DNA from: F0422 sp003992255
Lineage (GTDB): Bacteria > Bacillota > Negativicutes > Veillonellales > Veillonellaceae
Assembly: GCF_003992255.1 (NCBI RefSeq)
Contig: NZ_RQVA01000024.1
Span: 1-13,266, forward strand
Reading direction: 5' to 3'
DNA: 13,266 nt
Part shown: positions 6,048 to 13,248 of the stretch, piece after piece
Layout of the letters: the number at the start of each line of letters is the position of its first letter
Numbering within the stretch: the first letter of the stretch is position 1
Made by a program: the position numbers and the translations under genes
Notes under the pieces: model-generated
What the model was told of the DNA's origin: nothing
Database searches by the model: none
Seen by the model: only the letters and a program-made list of their open reading frames with translations

Positions 6048-7157
6048 GTGAGTCAAGAATTAGTACAGGCGGTATTAGCAGTTACTAAACAGAAAGGTGT
6101 AGCACCAGAAATTATTTTTGATTCTCTTGAGGTAGCTTTATTACAAGCGTATCGCAAAGAACCAGGTTCTAATCAAGAGGCATATATTTACTTTAACCGT
6201 GAAACAGGAGATTACAAAGTTCTTGTTAAGAAAACAGTTGTGGAAACTCCTGAAAATGAAGAGTTAGAGATTTCTTTGGCTGATGCCCGTATGTTAGATA
6301 AACGTATGGAAACTGGCGATATTATTGAAGTAGATGTAACACCAAAAAACTTCGGTCGTAGTGCGGCTCATACGGCAAAACAATTGTTGATTCAACGATT
6401 GAAAGAAGCAGAGCGCAATATCGTATACGATGAATATTCCAGCCGTGAAGGCGATATTTTGACTGGATTGGTAGAGCGTATTGAAGGTCGGAATGTATTC
6501 ATCAATTTAGGTAAAACAGAAGCTATTTTGCCCGTATCTGAACAAATTCCATCAGAAACATACCAAGTAGGGGATCGTATCAAATGCTATATTGTAGAAG
6601 TAAAGAAAACTACAAAAGGTCCTCAAATTATGATTTCTCGTACACATCCAGGCCTATTAAAACGCTTGTTTGAACTGGAAGTGCCAGAAATTGCTGAAGG
6701 TACTGTAGAATTGAAATCTGTAGCTCGTGAGCCAGGCATGCGCTCTAAAATCGCCGTTGTTTCCCGTGAAGAAGAAGTCGATGCAGTAGGTGCTTGTGTA
6801 GGTCCTAAAGGCCAACGTGTACAAAATATTGTGGATGAGTTACATGGTGAAAAAATCGATATCGTAAAGTGGGATGAAGATCCAGCTGTATATATTGCAA
6901 ATGCATTAAGCCCAGCAAAAGTAGTGAGCGTGGTGGCTCGTGACGAGGAAAAAACATCGTCCGTAGTAGTGCCAGATTATCAACTTTCATTAGCGATTGG
7001 TAAAGCAGGACAAAACGCACGTTTGGCAGCTAAGTTGACAAACTGGAAAATTGATATTAAAAGTGAAACACAAGCAGCAGAAGCTGGAGAATATGTAGAA
7101 TCTGCAGCATATGATGAAGATATTGTATCTCTAGATGCGTTTGGAGATGACGAATAA
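6048..7157 (+). CDS. nusA: Transcription termination/antitermination factor NusA
   Basis: NusA (369 residues, the short Firmicutes type without E. coli's C-terminal acidic repeats) binds RNA polymerase and controls pausing, termination and antitermination. The N-terminal polymerase-binding domain covers about 1-125. The S1 domain follows (about 134-198, from GDILTGLVERIEGRNVFINL). KH1 carries VGACVGPKGQRVQ (247-259; loop GPKG 252-255) and KH2 carries LSLAIGKAGQNARLAAKL (313-330; loop GKAG 318-321). It ends with a short acidic tail. An ATG-initiated frame reaches back to 5988, but those extra 20 residues overlap rimP and do not resemble NusA; the GTG at 6048 has the ribosome binding site and gives MSQELVQAVLAV, the family-like N-terminus. 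If the upstream hairpin is an attenuator, NusA may control its own operon. Confidence 0.96.
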   Translation: MSQELVQAVLAVTKQKGVAPEIIFDSLEVALLQAYRKEPGSNQEAYIYFNRETGDYKVLVKKTVVETPENEELEISLADARMLDKRMETGDIIEVDVTPKNFGRSAAHTAKQLLIQRLKEAERNIVYDEYSSREGDILTGLVERIEGRNVFINLGKTEAILPVSEQIPSETYQVGDRIKCYIVEVKKTTKGPQIMISRTHPGLLKRLFELEVPEIAEGTVELKSVAREPGMRSKIAVVSREEEVDAVGACVGPKGQRVQNIVDELHGEKIDIVKWDEDPAVYIANALSPAKVVSVVARDEEKTSSVVVPDYQLSLAIGKAGQNARLAAKLTNWKIDIKSETQAAEAGEYVESAAYDEDIVSLDAFGDDE

Positions 7158-7158
7158 G

Positions 7159-7425
7159 ATGAAACAGAAGTCTCAGCCTATGCGAATTTGTGTGGGATGT
7201 GGAGAGCTTCATCCCAAGAAAGAGTTGACTCGTGTTGTATTGAGTCCGACGGGAGAAATATCCATTGACCCGACAGGGAAAGCACCTGGTCGGGGCGCCT
7301 ACATGGAAGCGAAGGTAGAATGCTTAGATATGGCTTATAAGGCAAAGCGATTAGAGCGTTCATTAAAACATAAAGTTTCAGAAGAAATTTATGAATCTTT
7401 AAAGGAACAAATATCCCATGAATAA
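7159..7425 (+). CDS. ylxR: YlxR/RnpM, DUF448 RNA-binding protein
   Basis: This 88-residue basic protein is of the YlxR family, recently named RnpM in Bacillus subtilis, where it is reported to bind and modulate RNase P. Recognisable parts are PMRICVGCGELHPKKELTRVV (begins at residue 7; Cys11 and Cys14) and DPTGKAPGRGAYM (37-49), the classic GRGAY motif. I chose the ATG at 7159, one base after the nusA stop, because it gives the usual short basic lead before the RxCVxC motif. Earlier in-frame ATGs at 7135 and 7147 lie within nusA. GGAG at 7142-7145 is rather far (13 bases), so translation may rely on coupling to nusA. The last eight bases overlap ylxQ. Confidence 0.92.
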   Translation: MKQKSQPMRICVGCGELHPKKELTRVVLSPTGEISIDPTGKAPGRGAYMEAKVECLDMAYKAKRLERSLKHKVSEEIYESLKEQISHE

Positions 7426-7729
7426 AGAAAAAGTGTTGAACATATTAGGCTTAGCACAACGAGCAGGTCGCTTGTTATCCGGCGATTTTATAGTGGAACG
7501 GTCTGTGAAGCGACAGGCTTACCCATTGTTGATTATGGCGGAAGATTGTGCCCCTAATAATGCGAAGAAATATATACACTTAGCCGAAACGCACAAGGTT
7601 CCTTTGCGCTTGGTAGGTACAAAGGAAGAACTTGGCAGAGCATTGGGAAAAGAAATGCGAGCAGTTATATTAGTAAATGATGCTGGATTTGCTAAATCCT
7701 TGCTAGCTGAAATAGATAAGAATCAGTAG
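7418..7729 (+). CDS. ylxQ: YlxQ, L7Ae/L30e-family RNA-binding protein
   Basis: This 103-residue protein of the L7Ae/L30e/S12e/Gadd45 superfamily is predicted to bind kink-turn-like RNA. The signature N-terminus LNILGLAQRAGRLLSGDFIVE (begins at residue 7) and the mid-region LLIMAEDCAPNNAKK (37-51) match YlxQ and related ribosomal-protein-like factors. The gene is a standard member of the Firmicutes nusA-infB operon. It overlaps ylxR by eight bases, and AAAGGA lies about 11 bases before its ATG. Its exact cellular role is not well established for the family. Confidence 0.92.
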   Translation: MNKEKVLNILGLAQRAGRLLSGDFIVERSVKRQAYPLLIMAEDCAPNNAKKYIHLAETHKVPLRLVGTKEELGRALGKEMRAVILVNDAGFAKSLLAEIDKNQ

Positions 7730-7742
7730 AGGGGGAATGTAG

Positions 7743-10370
7743 ATGTCCAAAAAAAGAGTATATGAAGTAGCAAAAGAATTAGGCGTAGAAAATAAAGTAG
7801 TCATTGACGCGTTAAAAAAACATAACATTGATGTGAAAAGCCATATGAGTACAGTGGAGGATTCACAATTGTCTATGATTAAACAATCTTTAGGAAATGG
7901 TGGAAAACCGGCACAAGGTGGAGCACCAAAAGAAACACAAAGAGCACCACAAAAGAAAGTGCATGAATATCATCGCAATGACCAAGGTGATCAAAAACGT
8001 GGTCCTAAACAAGATAGAAACCATCGCAATGATAGAAATGACCGTAATGATCGTAATGATCGTGGCGAAAAACGCGATCGTCCTTTCAATCGAGATGGTA
8101 AAAACAATGGTCAACGAGATAACCGCAATGATAGACAAGGAGATTCTCGCTTTAATCAACGCAACGGTCAAAACCGTGATGGCCGTCGTCCAGAAGGTCG
8201 CAATGACCAACGTCCAGATAACCGCAATGGGGGCAATCGTCCTAATAATGGTGGGCGATTTGACCGCAATAACGACCGCAATAACGACCGTAATAATGAT
8301 CGTCGCAATGATGGACAACGTCGTGAACGCCGTTTAGAGATTCCACAAGTGGATCCAGCACTGAGTGTGAAAACAGAAGGCCGTGATCGTCAAGCGAGCC
8401 GTGAAGTGGATCGTCAAAAAGAAAGTCGCCGTTTTGAATCGGAACATCGTAATGAAAACCGCAATGAACGTCGTAACAAGAAAGATAAAAAAGGGAAAAA
8501 AGGTGAACGTAGTCAATCTCTAGTATCTTCTGCGTTGCAAAAAAATAAGAATAAAGTTAAACAACGTAATGAGCAACACATCAAACAAAAAGAGGAAGAA
8601 CGTCGTAAGGCTGAGGCAGCGATTGCTACATCCATCGAATTGTCTGGTCCGTTGACTGTAAAAGAATTAGCTGAAAAAATGGGCCGTGAAGTATCTGAAA
8701 TCATCAAAAAATTGATGATGTTAGGTGTTATGGCCACTATCAACCAAGAAATTGATGTGGAAACGGCTATGGTATTAGCGGAAGACTTCGGGGTAGAAGT
8801 AGTAGAAGTAGAACCTGAACAAGATCCTACAGAAATCGTGGAAATCGAAGATAGTCCAGAAAGCTTACAAGCTCGTCCACCAGTTGTTACGATCATGGGT
8901 CACGTTGACCATGGTAAAACGTCTTTATTGGATGTGATTCGTTCTACCAATGTAACAGCTTCTGAAGCAGGCGGTATTACGCAACATATCGGGGCCTACC
9001 AAGTTCGCTATGAAGGTAATAAAATTACATTCTTAGATACGCCAGGCCATGAAGCTTTCACAGCCATGCGTTTACGTGGTGCCCAATCTACAGATATTGC
9101 TGTTCTTGTCGTAGCTGCCGATGACGGTGTAATGCCACAAACCATCGAAGCCATTAACCATGCGAAATCTGCAGAAGTGCCAATTATCGTTGCTATCAAC
9201 AAAATGGATAAACCAGGTGCTAACCCTGACCATGTAAAACAACAATTGTCCGAACATGGTTTGTTGCCAGAAGAGTGGGGCGGCGATACTATCATGGTTC
9301 CTGTTTCTGCGAAACAACGTCAAGGTATTGAAGACCTGTTGGAAACTATCTTGCTTGTTGCAGAAGTGCAAGAATTGAAAGCAAACCCTAACCGCAAGGC
9401 ACAAGGTATCGTTATCGAAGCACAATTAGATAAAGGCCGTGGTCCAGTATGTACAGTATTGGTACAAAAAGGTTCTTTACGTGTAGGGGAAACAATCCTT
9501 GCTGGTGTAGCATATGGTAAAGTACGTGCCATGACGAATGAACGTGGGGAAAAAGTGAAAGTTGCTCGTCCATCTATGCCTGTGGAAATTTTAGGTTTAT
9601 CCGATGTGCCACAAGCTGGTGAAGTGATGTTCGCTGTAGATGACAACGAAGCTCGTTCCATTGCAGAAAAACGTATTGAAAAACAACGCATTACTGAAAT
9701 GAATGCGAAAACAAAAGTCACTCTTGATGATTTGTTCAACCAAATGCAACAAGGGGAATTGAAAGACTTAAATATTATTATCAAAGGTGACGTACAAGGT
9801 TCTGTAGAAGCATTACGTCAATCCTTAGAGGGCATTAAAAATCCAGAAGTACGCATCAATATTATCCACAGTGCAGTAGGTGCCATCAACGAATCTGACG
9901 TGATGTTAGCCTCTGCATCGGGTGCGATTATTATCGGCTTTAACGTGCGTCCAGATGCGAATGTACGTAAAGAAGCAGAAAAAGAAAGTGTTGATCTTCG
10001 TACATACCGTGTTATCTACGATGCAATCAATGAAATTGAAGCTGCTATGCGTGGTATGTTAACTCCTGAATTTAAAGAAGTTATTCTAGGCCGTGCAGAA
10101 GTTCGCCAAGTGATTTCTACACCGAAAGCTATCGTTGCTGGTTCCTACGTAACAGAAGGTAAAATCACTAATAACTCTGAAATTCGCTTAATCCGTGATG
10201 GTATCGTTATCCACGAAGGTCATATCGACTCCTTACGTCGTTTCAAAGATGAAGTGAAAGAAGTTGCTACAAGCTTTGAATGTGGTATTTCCTTGGAACG
10301 TTACCGCGATGTGAAAGAAGGCGACGTCATCGAAGCGTACAAAATGGAAGAAATTGCCCCAGCATTATAG
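7743..10370 (+). CDS. infB: Translation initiation factor IF-2
   Basis: IF-2 (875 residues) is the GTPase that brings initiator fMet-tRNA to the 30S subunit and promotes subunit joining. A small IF2_N domain (1-52, MSKKRVYEVAKELG) is followed by a very polar linker. Residues 78-195 are almost only Arg, Asn, Asp, Gly and Gln, and 215-290 are Lys/Arg/Glu-rich. A second IF2_N domain follows (about 297-352). The G domain has GHVDHGKT (386-393, G1), GGITQHIG (410-417, G2), DTPGH (432-436, G3), NKMD (486-489, G4) and SAK (522-524, G5). The C-terminal domains, including the fMet-tRNA binding barrel, are intact (ending near EAYKMEEIAPAL). A G-rich AGAGGGGGA lies just upstream of the ATG. Codon choice shifts to CGT/CGC for Arg and GAA for Glu, as expected for a highly expressed gene. 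All GTPase motifs are intact. Confidence 0.98.
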   Translation: MSKKRVYEVAKELGVENKVVIDALKKHNIDVKSHMSTVEDSQLSMIKQSLGNGGKPAQGGAPKETQRAPQKKVHEYHRNDQGDQKRGPKQDRNHRNDRNDRNDRNDRGEKRDRPFNRDGKNNGQRDNRNDRQGDSRFNQRNGQNRDGRRPEGRNDQRPDNRNGGNRPNNGGRFDRNNDRNNDRNNDRRNDGQRRERRLEIPQVDPALSVKTEGRDRQASREVDRQKESRRFESEHRNENRNERRNKKDKKGKKGERSQSLVSSALQKNKNKVKQRNEQHIKQKEEERRKAEAAIATSIELSGPLTVKELAEKMGREVSEIIKKLMMLGVMATINQEIDVETAMVLAEDFGVEVVEVEPEQDPTEIVEIEDSPESLQARPPVVTIMGHVDHGKTSLLDVIRSTNVTASEAGGITQHIGAYQVRYEGNKITFLDTPGHEAFTAMRLRGAQSTDIAVLVVAADDGVMPQTIEAINHAKSAEVPIIVAINKMDKPGANPDHVKQQLSEHGLLPEEWGGDTIMVPVSAKQRQGIEDLLETILLVAEVQELKANPNRKAQGIVIEAQLDKGRGPVCTVLVQKGSLRVGETILAGVAYGKVRAMTNERGEKVKVARPSMPVEILGLSDVPQAGEVMFAVDDNEARSIAEKRIEKQRITEMNAKTKVTLDDLFNQMQQGELKDLNIIIKGDVQGSVEALRQSLEGIKNPEVRINIIHSAVGAINESDVMLASASGAIIIGFNVRPDANVRKEAEKESVDLRTYRVIYDAINEIEAAMRGMLTPEFKEVILGRAEVRQVISTPKAIVAGSYVTEGKITNNSEIRLIRDGIVIHEGHIDSLRRFKDEVKEVATSFECGISLERYRDVKEGDVIEAYKMEEIAPAL
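8028..8063 (+). repeat. Tandem 9-bp codon repeat (Asn-Asp-Arg) in infB
   Basis: Four consecutive 9-bp units encode NDR at residues 96-107 (AATGATAGA, AATGACCGT, AATGATCGT, AATGATCGT). The last two units are identical. This is an in-frame microsatellite-like stretch, so length differences between strains by whole units would keep the reading frame. Confidence 0.9.
8262..8297 (+). repeat. Tandem 12-bp codon repeat (Asp-Arg-Asn-Asn) in infB
   Basis: Three 12-bp units encode DRNN at residues 174-185: GACCGCAATAAC twice, then GACCGTAATAAT, followed by a partial GATCGT. This is a second in-frame tandem repeat in the same polar linker with a different unit length from the one at 8028-8063, suggesting independent expansion. 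Confidence 0.9.
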
Positions 10371-10379
10371 GAGGTATCC

Positions 10380-10730
10380 ATGAGCGAAGTTCGTGTACGA
10401 AAATTACAAGAATTTATTAAACAAGAAGCAAGTCAAATCTTATTGCGTGGGTTGAAAGACCCTCGCATCGGATTTGTTACTGTTACCGATGTGCGTGTGA
10501 CAGGTGATTTGCGAGAAGCTACGATTTACGTAAGCTTATTCGGCAGTGAGGCGGAGAAAAAACAGTCTTTAGAGACTTTGCGTAGAAGCGCTGGCTACTT
10601 CCGTTCTGAACTAGGAAAGGTGCTTCAATTGCGCCACATTCCTAGCATTGCCTTTGATGCAGATACATCCTTAGATTACAGTATGCACATCGAAGGATTA
10701 TTAAATTCTATTAAACAAGAGGAACAATAA
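10380..10730 (+). CDS. rbfA: 30S ribosome-binding factor RbfA
   Basis: RbfA (116 residues) binds the 30S subunit near the 5' end of 16S rRNA and is needed for late maturation, notably in the cold. It is a single type II KH-like domain. VRVRKLQEFIKQEASQIL (4-21), LKDPRIGFVTVTDVRVTGDL (25-44) and the closing LRHIPSIAFDADTSLDYS (84-101) are the family blocks, and the length is normal. TAGGAGGT overlaps the infB stop and lies five bases before the ATG. The stop codon shares one base with the next start (TAATG), implying coupling to the DHH protein. Confidence 0.96.
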   Translation: MSEVRVRKLQEFIKQEASQILLRGLKDPRIGFVTVTDVRVTGDLREATIYVSLFGSEAEKKQSLETLRRSAGYFRSELGKVLQLRHIPSIAFDADTSLDYSMHIEGLLNSIKQEEQ

Positions 10731-11671
10731 TGGCGAAAATTAGTATTGATCAACTAAAAGCATCGATTGATACGGCCCATTCCATTCTTCTTACGGTTCA
10801 TGTTAGTCCTGATGGAGATGCTATTGGTTCCATGCTCGCAATGTATGAAGCTTTGGTAGCCCAAGGGAAAGTCGTTCGCATGGTAGTAGATGATGTAATT
10901 CCTGAAAAGTTTTCTTTTCTTCCTTTATGCTCCAAGATTGAGCCTACGAAAAGTTTAGAAAACGGCTATACATCGGATATGTTACTCATTTTGGACGCTA
11001 GCACATTTGAACGAATTGGAGAAGTAGGTGTACGAGTGAGTGCACCTACTTTTAATATAGACCACCATATTTCGAATACAGAATTTGCAGACGGTTTATA
11101 TTTGCGCTCCGATTTTTCTTCTACGGGAGAAACGGTGGCGTACCTATGTAAGATGTGGAATTGGGAGATTACCCAATCGATGGGACAAGCCTTGTATATG
11201 GCGATGGCTACAGATACAGGGTTCTTTAAATTTTCCAATACAACCGCGCATACGATGGACATGGCTGGATTATGCTTAACAGCAGGAGCACAACCACATG
11301 TGATTTCCGAAGCCATAGAACAAGTAGAACAAGCCCGTATCGAAGTGCTGAAAGAAGTGTTAGAGCAAGTTCGTTTTCATCATGATGGACAAGTGGTATC
11401 CATGTCCTTGACATTGCCTATTATGGAGCGTGTCGGGGATGATACCGATGGATTTGTGGATATAATTCGAAACATCAAAGGTGTGGATGTGGCCATCGTA
11501 TTGAAAGCAAAAACCGATACCTTGACTCGTGCAAGCATTCGCTCTAAAGTGCGTGATGCGAATCAAATTGCTAGTCACTTTGGCGGTGGCGGTCATATTC
11601 GTGCAGCAGGTTGCTCCATAGAAAGTCCTATCCATGAAGCATTAGAACAAATCTTAGCGGTGATTGACTAA
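10730..11671 (+). CDS. nrnA: DHH-family nanoRNase / pAp phosphatase NrnA
   Basis: This 313-residue cytoplasmic phosphoesterase probably degrades 2-5-nucleotide RNA fragments and dephosphorylates 3'-phosphoadenosine 5'-phosphate. The DHH domain motifs are in order: HVSPDGDAIGS (24-34; His24, Asp28, Asp30), LILDAS (86-91; Asp89), NIDHHISN (109-116, the DHH triad) and ATDTGFF (160-166; Asp162). The DHHA1 substrate-binding domain ends with FGGGGHIRAAGC (284-295). All manganese ligands appear present. It overlaps rbfA and truB by one base each (TAATG junctions). Placement between rbfA and truB is common in Firmicutes and ties RNA turnover to ribosome and tRNA maturation. Family members also include c-di-AMP phosphodiesterases, so activity on pApA or c-di-AMP cannot be excluded. 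Confidence 0.92.
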   Translation: MAKISIDQLKASIDTAHSILLTVHVSPDGDAIGSMLAMYEALVAQGKVVRMVVDDVIPEKFSFLPLCSKIEPTKSLENGYTSDMLLILDASTFERIGEVGVRVSAPTFNIDHHISNTEFADGLYLRSDFSSTGETVAYLCKMWNWEITQSMGQALYMAMATDTGFFKFSNTTAHTMDMAGLCLTAGAQPHVISEAIEQVEQARIEVLKEVLEQVRFHHDGQVVSMSLTLPIMERVGDDTDGFVDIIRNIKGVDVAIVLKAKTDTLTRASIRSKVRDANQIASHFGGGGHIRAAGCSIESPIHEALEQILAVID

Positions 11672-12570
11672 TGGATGGAGTTATTTCTTTAATCAAGCCA
11701 CCAGGTATTACGAGTCATGATGCCATCGGTATTTGTCGACGCATTCTGAAAGAGCGTCGTATTGGTCACAGTGGGACCTTGGACCCATTAGCCTATGGAG
11801 TTCTACCTATCTTTGTAGGGAAAGCGGCGAGAGCCATTGAGTACACGGAATCTATCGGTAAGACTTATGTGGCAGAATGTAAATTTGGCGTGGAAACAGA
11901 TACAGAAGATAGTACTGGCAATGTACTGCGTACTCTAGATATGATTGAGGCTCCTAGTTGGGATGTTTTAGAGCAGGTTGTGCAGTCTTTTCAAGGTTCG
12001 ATTGAGCAACGGCCATCCAAGTATTCGGCTATCAAAATCAATGGGCAACGTGCCTATGATTTAGCCCGTGCAGGAGTAGAGTTTGAACTGCCATCTCGTT
12101 TAATTCATATCTATGATATTGAGTTATTGGCTTATGCATTTCCATTCTTTACCATTCGTGTGCGATGCTCTGCTGGCACCTATGTGCGTGCCTTGTTGAG
12201 AGACATCTGTCAACATTTGGGTCTATGTGGCATGATGACTCAATTATGTAGGACAGCTGTAGGCCAGTGCGATATCGAACAATCTGTGATGATCTCAGAA
12301 CTAGAAACACTGGTGGAACGAGCTGTGCAACCTGTGGATGCGTTGTTAACCCACTTGCCAGCGGTGTATATTAATGACATTAACCGTATCCGACTAGTAC
12401 AGGGAAAACAAGTGCCGATCCATACAGTGAAACCAAATGGAACTTTCTGTGTGTCGCCAGATGAAATCCCAGTAGATACATTGGTGAGAGCCTATGATGC
12501 GAATGGGTTTATGAGCATCTTGAGACGGTTGGAAACTACACTGAAAGTAGAAAAAAATATATATATTTAG
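11671..12570 (+). CDS. truB: tRNA pseudouridine-55 synthase TruB
   Basis: TruB (299 residues) converts U55 in the T-loop of tRNAs to pseudouridine and also helps tRNA folding. DGVISLIKPPGITSHDA (2-18) begins the catalytic domain, and RIGHSGTLDPLAYGVLP (30-46) contains the catalytic Asp38. KTYVAECKFGVETDTEDSTG, starting near 64, is the next family block, followed by QRPSKYSAIKINGQRAYDLAR and then RVRCSAGTYVRALLRDI, all well conserved. The C-terminal region (about 230-299) is PUA-like and short, as in other Firmicutes TruB proteins. The ATG overlaps the nrnA stop by one base. The frame ends in an A/T-rich run (EKNIYI). No terminator follows, so the downstream secreted-protein gene could be read from the same transcript. 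Confidence 0.96.
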   Translation: MDGVISLIKPPGITSHDAIGICRRILKERRIGHSGTLDPLAYGVLPIFVGKAARAIEYTESIGKTYVAECKFGVETDTEDSTGNVLRTLDMIEAPSWDVLEQVVQSFQGSIEQRPSKYSAIKINGQRAYDLARAGVEFELPSRLIHIYDIELLAYAFPFFTIRVRCSAGTYVRALLRDICQHLGLCGMMTQLCRTAVGQCDIEQSVMISELETLVERAVQPVDALLTHLPAVYINDINRIRLVQGKQVPIHTVKPNGTFCVSPDEIPVDTLVRAYDANGFMSILRRLETTLKVEKNIYI

Positions 12571-12606
12571 AAGAGATATAAACATATGTCTGTATTGATA
12601 CATATC

Positions 12607-12613
12607 AGGGGGA
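12607..12613 (+). promoter_or_regulatory. Ribosome binding site favouring the ATG at 12618
   Basis: AGGGGGA lies only one base from a first ATG at 12615 but four from the adjacent in-frame ATG at 12618. Normal spacing favours the second, which removes one methionine. Confidence 0.55.
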
Positions 12614-12617
12614 TATG

Positions 12618-13121
12618 ATGGTAATTAGAAAAGAAAAATTAGTAGCTATAAAAAGAATTTTTATGGTATTAGTAGCATTTTGTGCACTATTTACTTCCAA
12701 TAGTTATGCAGCGGTGGATTATCCAGAGTTTTTGAATAATAATCCTAATCTTATTTTAACGGATGGTCATATGGATAGTGGTACTTATTATGATAAGTCA
12801 TCTGTGGTGAATATGTCATATGATCCTCCGTATTATAAAATAGCGGTGAATACAGTATATGTTCCTAATGTTACGAGAGGAAATACCGCAATTAGTAATG
12901 TTACTACACAATATTTTACTTATGATTATGAAAATCGAACATTAGATGTGGCTGGTTACAACCATTCTACTGGTCAATGGTGGTATGAAACTAACATAAA
13001 ACCTGGTCAGGGTATGGCTAGGACTAGAGGAACCTTGAGGCCTGCAGAATTAGCTTTCTTCCAAATTTATGGGTTAAAGTTCTTTGACTTAAAGTATTTA
13101 AACTATAAAGCGGTATTGTAA
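12618..13121 (+). CDS. Small secreted protein of unknown function
   Basis: This 167-residue protein has a clear Sec signal peptide: a basic N-region (RKEKLVAIKR, 4-13), a hydrophobic core (IFMVLVAFCALF, 14-25) and a likely signal peptidase I site after SYA (29-31). The cysteine at 22 is not in a proper lipobox, so a lipoprotein is unlikely. The mature part begins AVDYPEFL and is rich in Tyr, Asn and Thr, with predicted beta strands. DGHMDSGTYYDKSSV (49-63), YDPPYYKIAVNTV (68-80) and FTYDYENRTLDV (100-111) have the look of a repeated lineage-restricted family, and I recall similar small exported proteins in Negativicutes, but I cannot name a Pfam family. It is likely periplasmic or outer-membrane associated in a diderm. 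Codon use is more AT-rich than in the operon upstream. There is no obvious link to truB beyond adjacency (47 bases), so it may have its own promoter or be a readthrough partner. Confidence 0.8.
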   Translation: MVIRKEKLVAIKRIFMVLVAFCALFTSNSYAAVDYPEFLNNNPNLILTDGHMDSGTYYDKSSVVNMSYDPPYYKIAVNTVYVPNVTRGNTAISNVTTQYFTYDYENRTLDVAGYNHSTGQWWYETNIKPGQGMARTRGTLRPAELAFFQIYGLKFFDLKYLNYKAVL

Positions 13122-13127
13122 TCAGTT

Positions 13128-13151
13128 CAATTTATAATAATTTATAAATTG
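13128..13151. repeat. AT-rich perfect inverted repeat after the secreted-protein gene
   Basis: CAATTTATAA (13128-13137) and TTATAAATTG (13142-13151) are perfect complements around TAAT. It begins six bases after the stop codon. It is weak as an RNA hairpin (mostly A-U) and no U-tract follows. It could also be a protein-binding palindrome. Confidence 0.6.
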
Positions 13152-13163
13152 ATATACAAAACA

Positions 13164-13190
13164 CCTAATATACAATCATTGTATATTAGG
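13164..13190. repeat. 13-bp perfect palindrome with a one-base centre
   Basis: CCTAATATACAAT (13164-13176) and ATTGTATATTAGG (13178-13190) are perfect complements around a single C. As RNA it folds with an 11-bp stem. On the + strand GCTCTATAAT follows, not a U-tract; on the - strand TGTTTTG follows. It could be an operator-like site, a bidirectional hairpin or part of an intergenic repeat family. Confidence 0.65.
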
Positions 13191-13201
13191 GCTCTATAAT
13201 A

Positions 13202-13248
13202 AATGTTGGGGCTACTCATATAAGAGTAGTCGCCAACATTCTTTTTTT
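13202..13248 (+). terminator. Intrinsic terminator ending the truB/secreted-protein transcript
   Basis: AATGTTGG (13202-13209) pairs with CCAACATT (13233-13240), and CTACTC (13212-13217) pairs with GAGTAG (13224-13229), joined by G-C and G-U pairs with one bulged G and an ATATAA loop. A run of seven T (13242-13248) follows after one base. Long GC-containing stem plus U-tract makes this the clearest terminator in the window. Confidence 0.9.

Noticed and set aside
7890..8337. Long open frames on both strands over the infB linker (a - strand frame at 7890-8318 and a + strand frame at 7897-8337)
   Set aside because: They arise from repeated AAT-GAY-CGN codons that leave other frames open; their products are low-complexity strings of Ile/Thr/Val or Met/Ile/Thr, with no ribosome binding site and inside a certain gene.
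12575..12606. Imperfect inverted repeat (GATAT/ATATC and ATATGT/ACATAT) upstream of the secreted-protein gene as an operator or terminator
   Set aside because: The arms are 5-6 bp, AT-only in most positions and separated by 10 or more bases; expected by chance in this AT-rich gap, and no U-tract follows.
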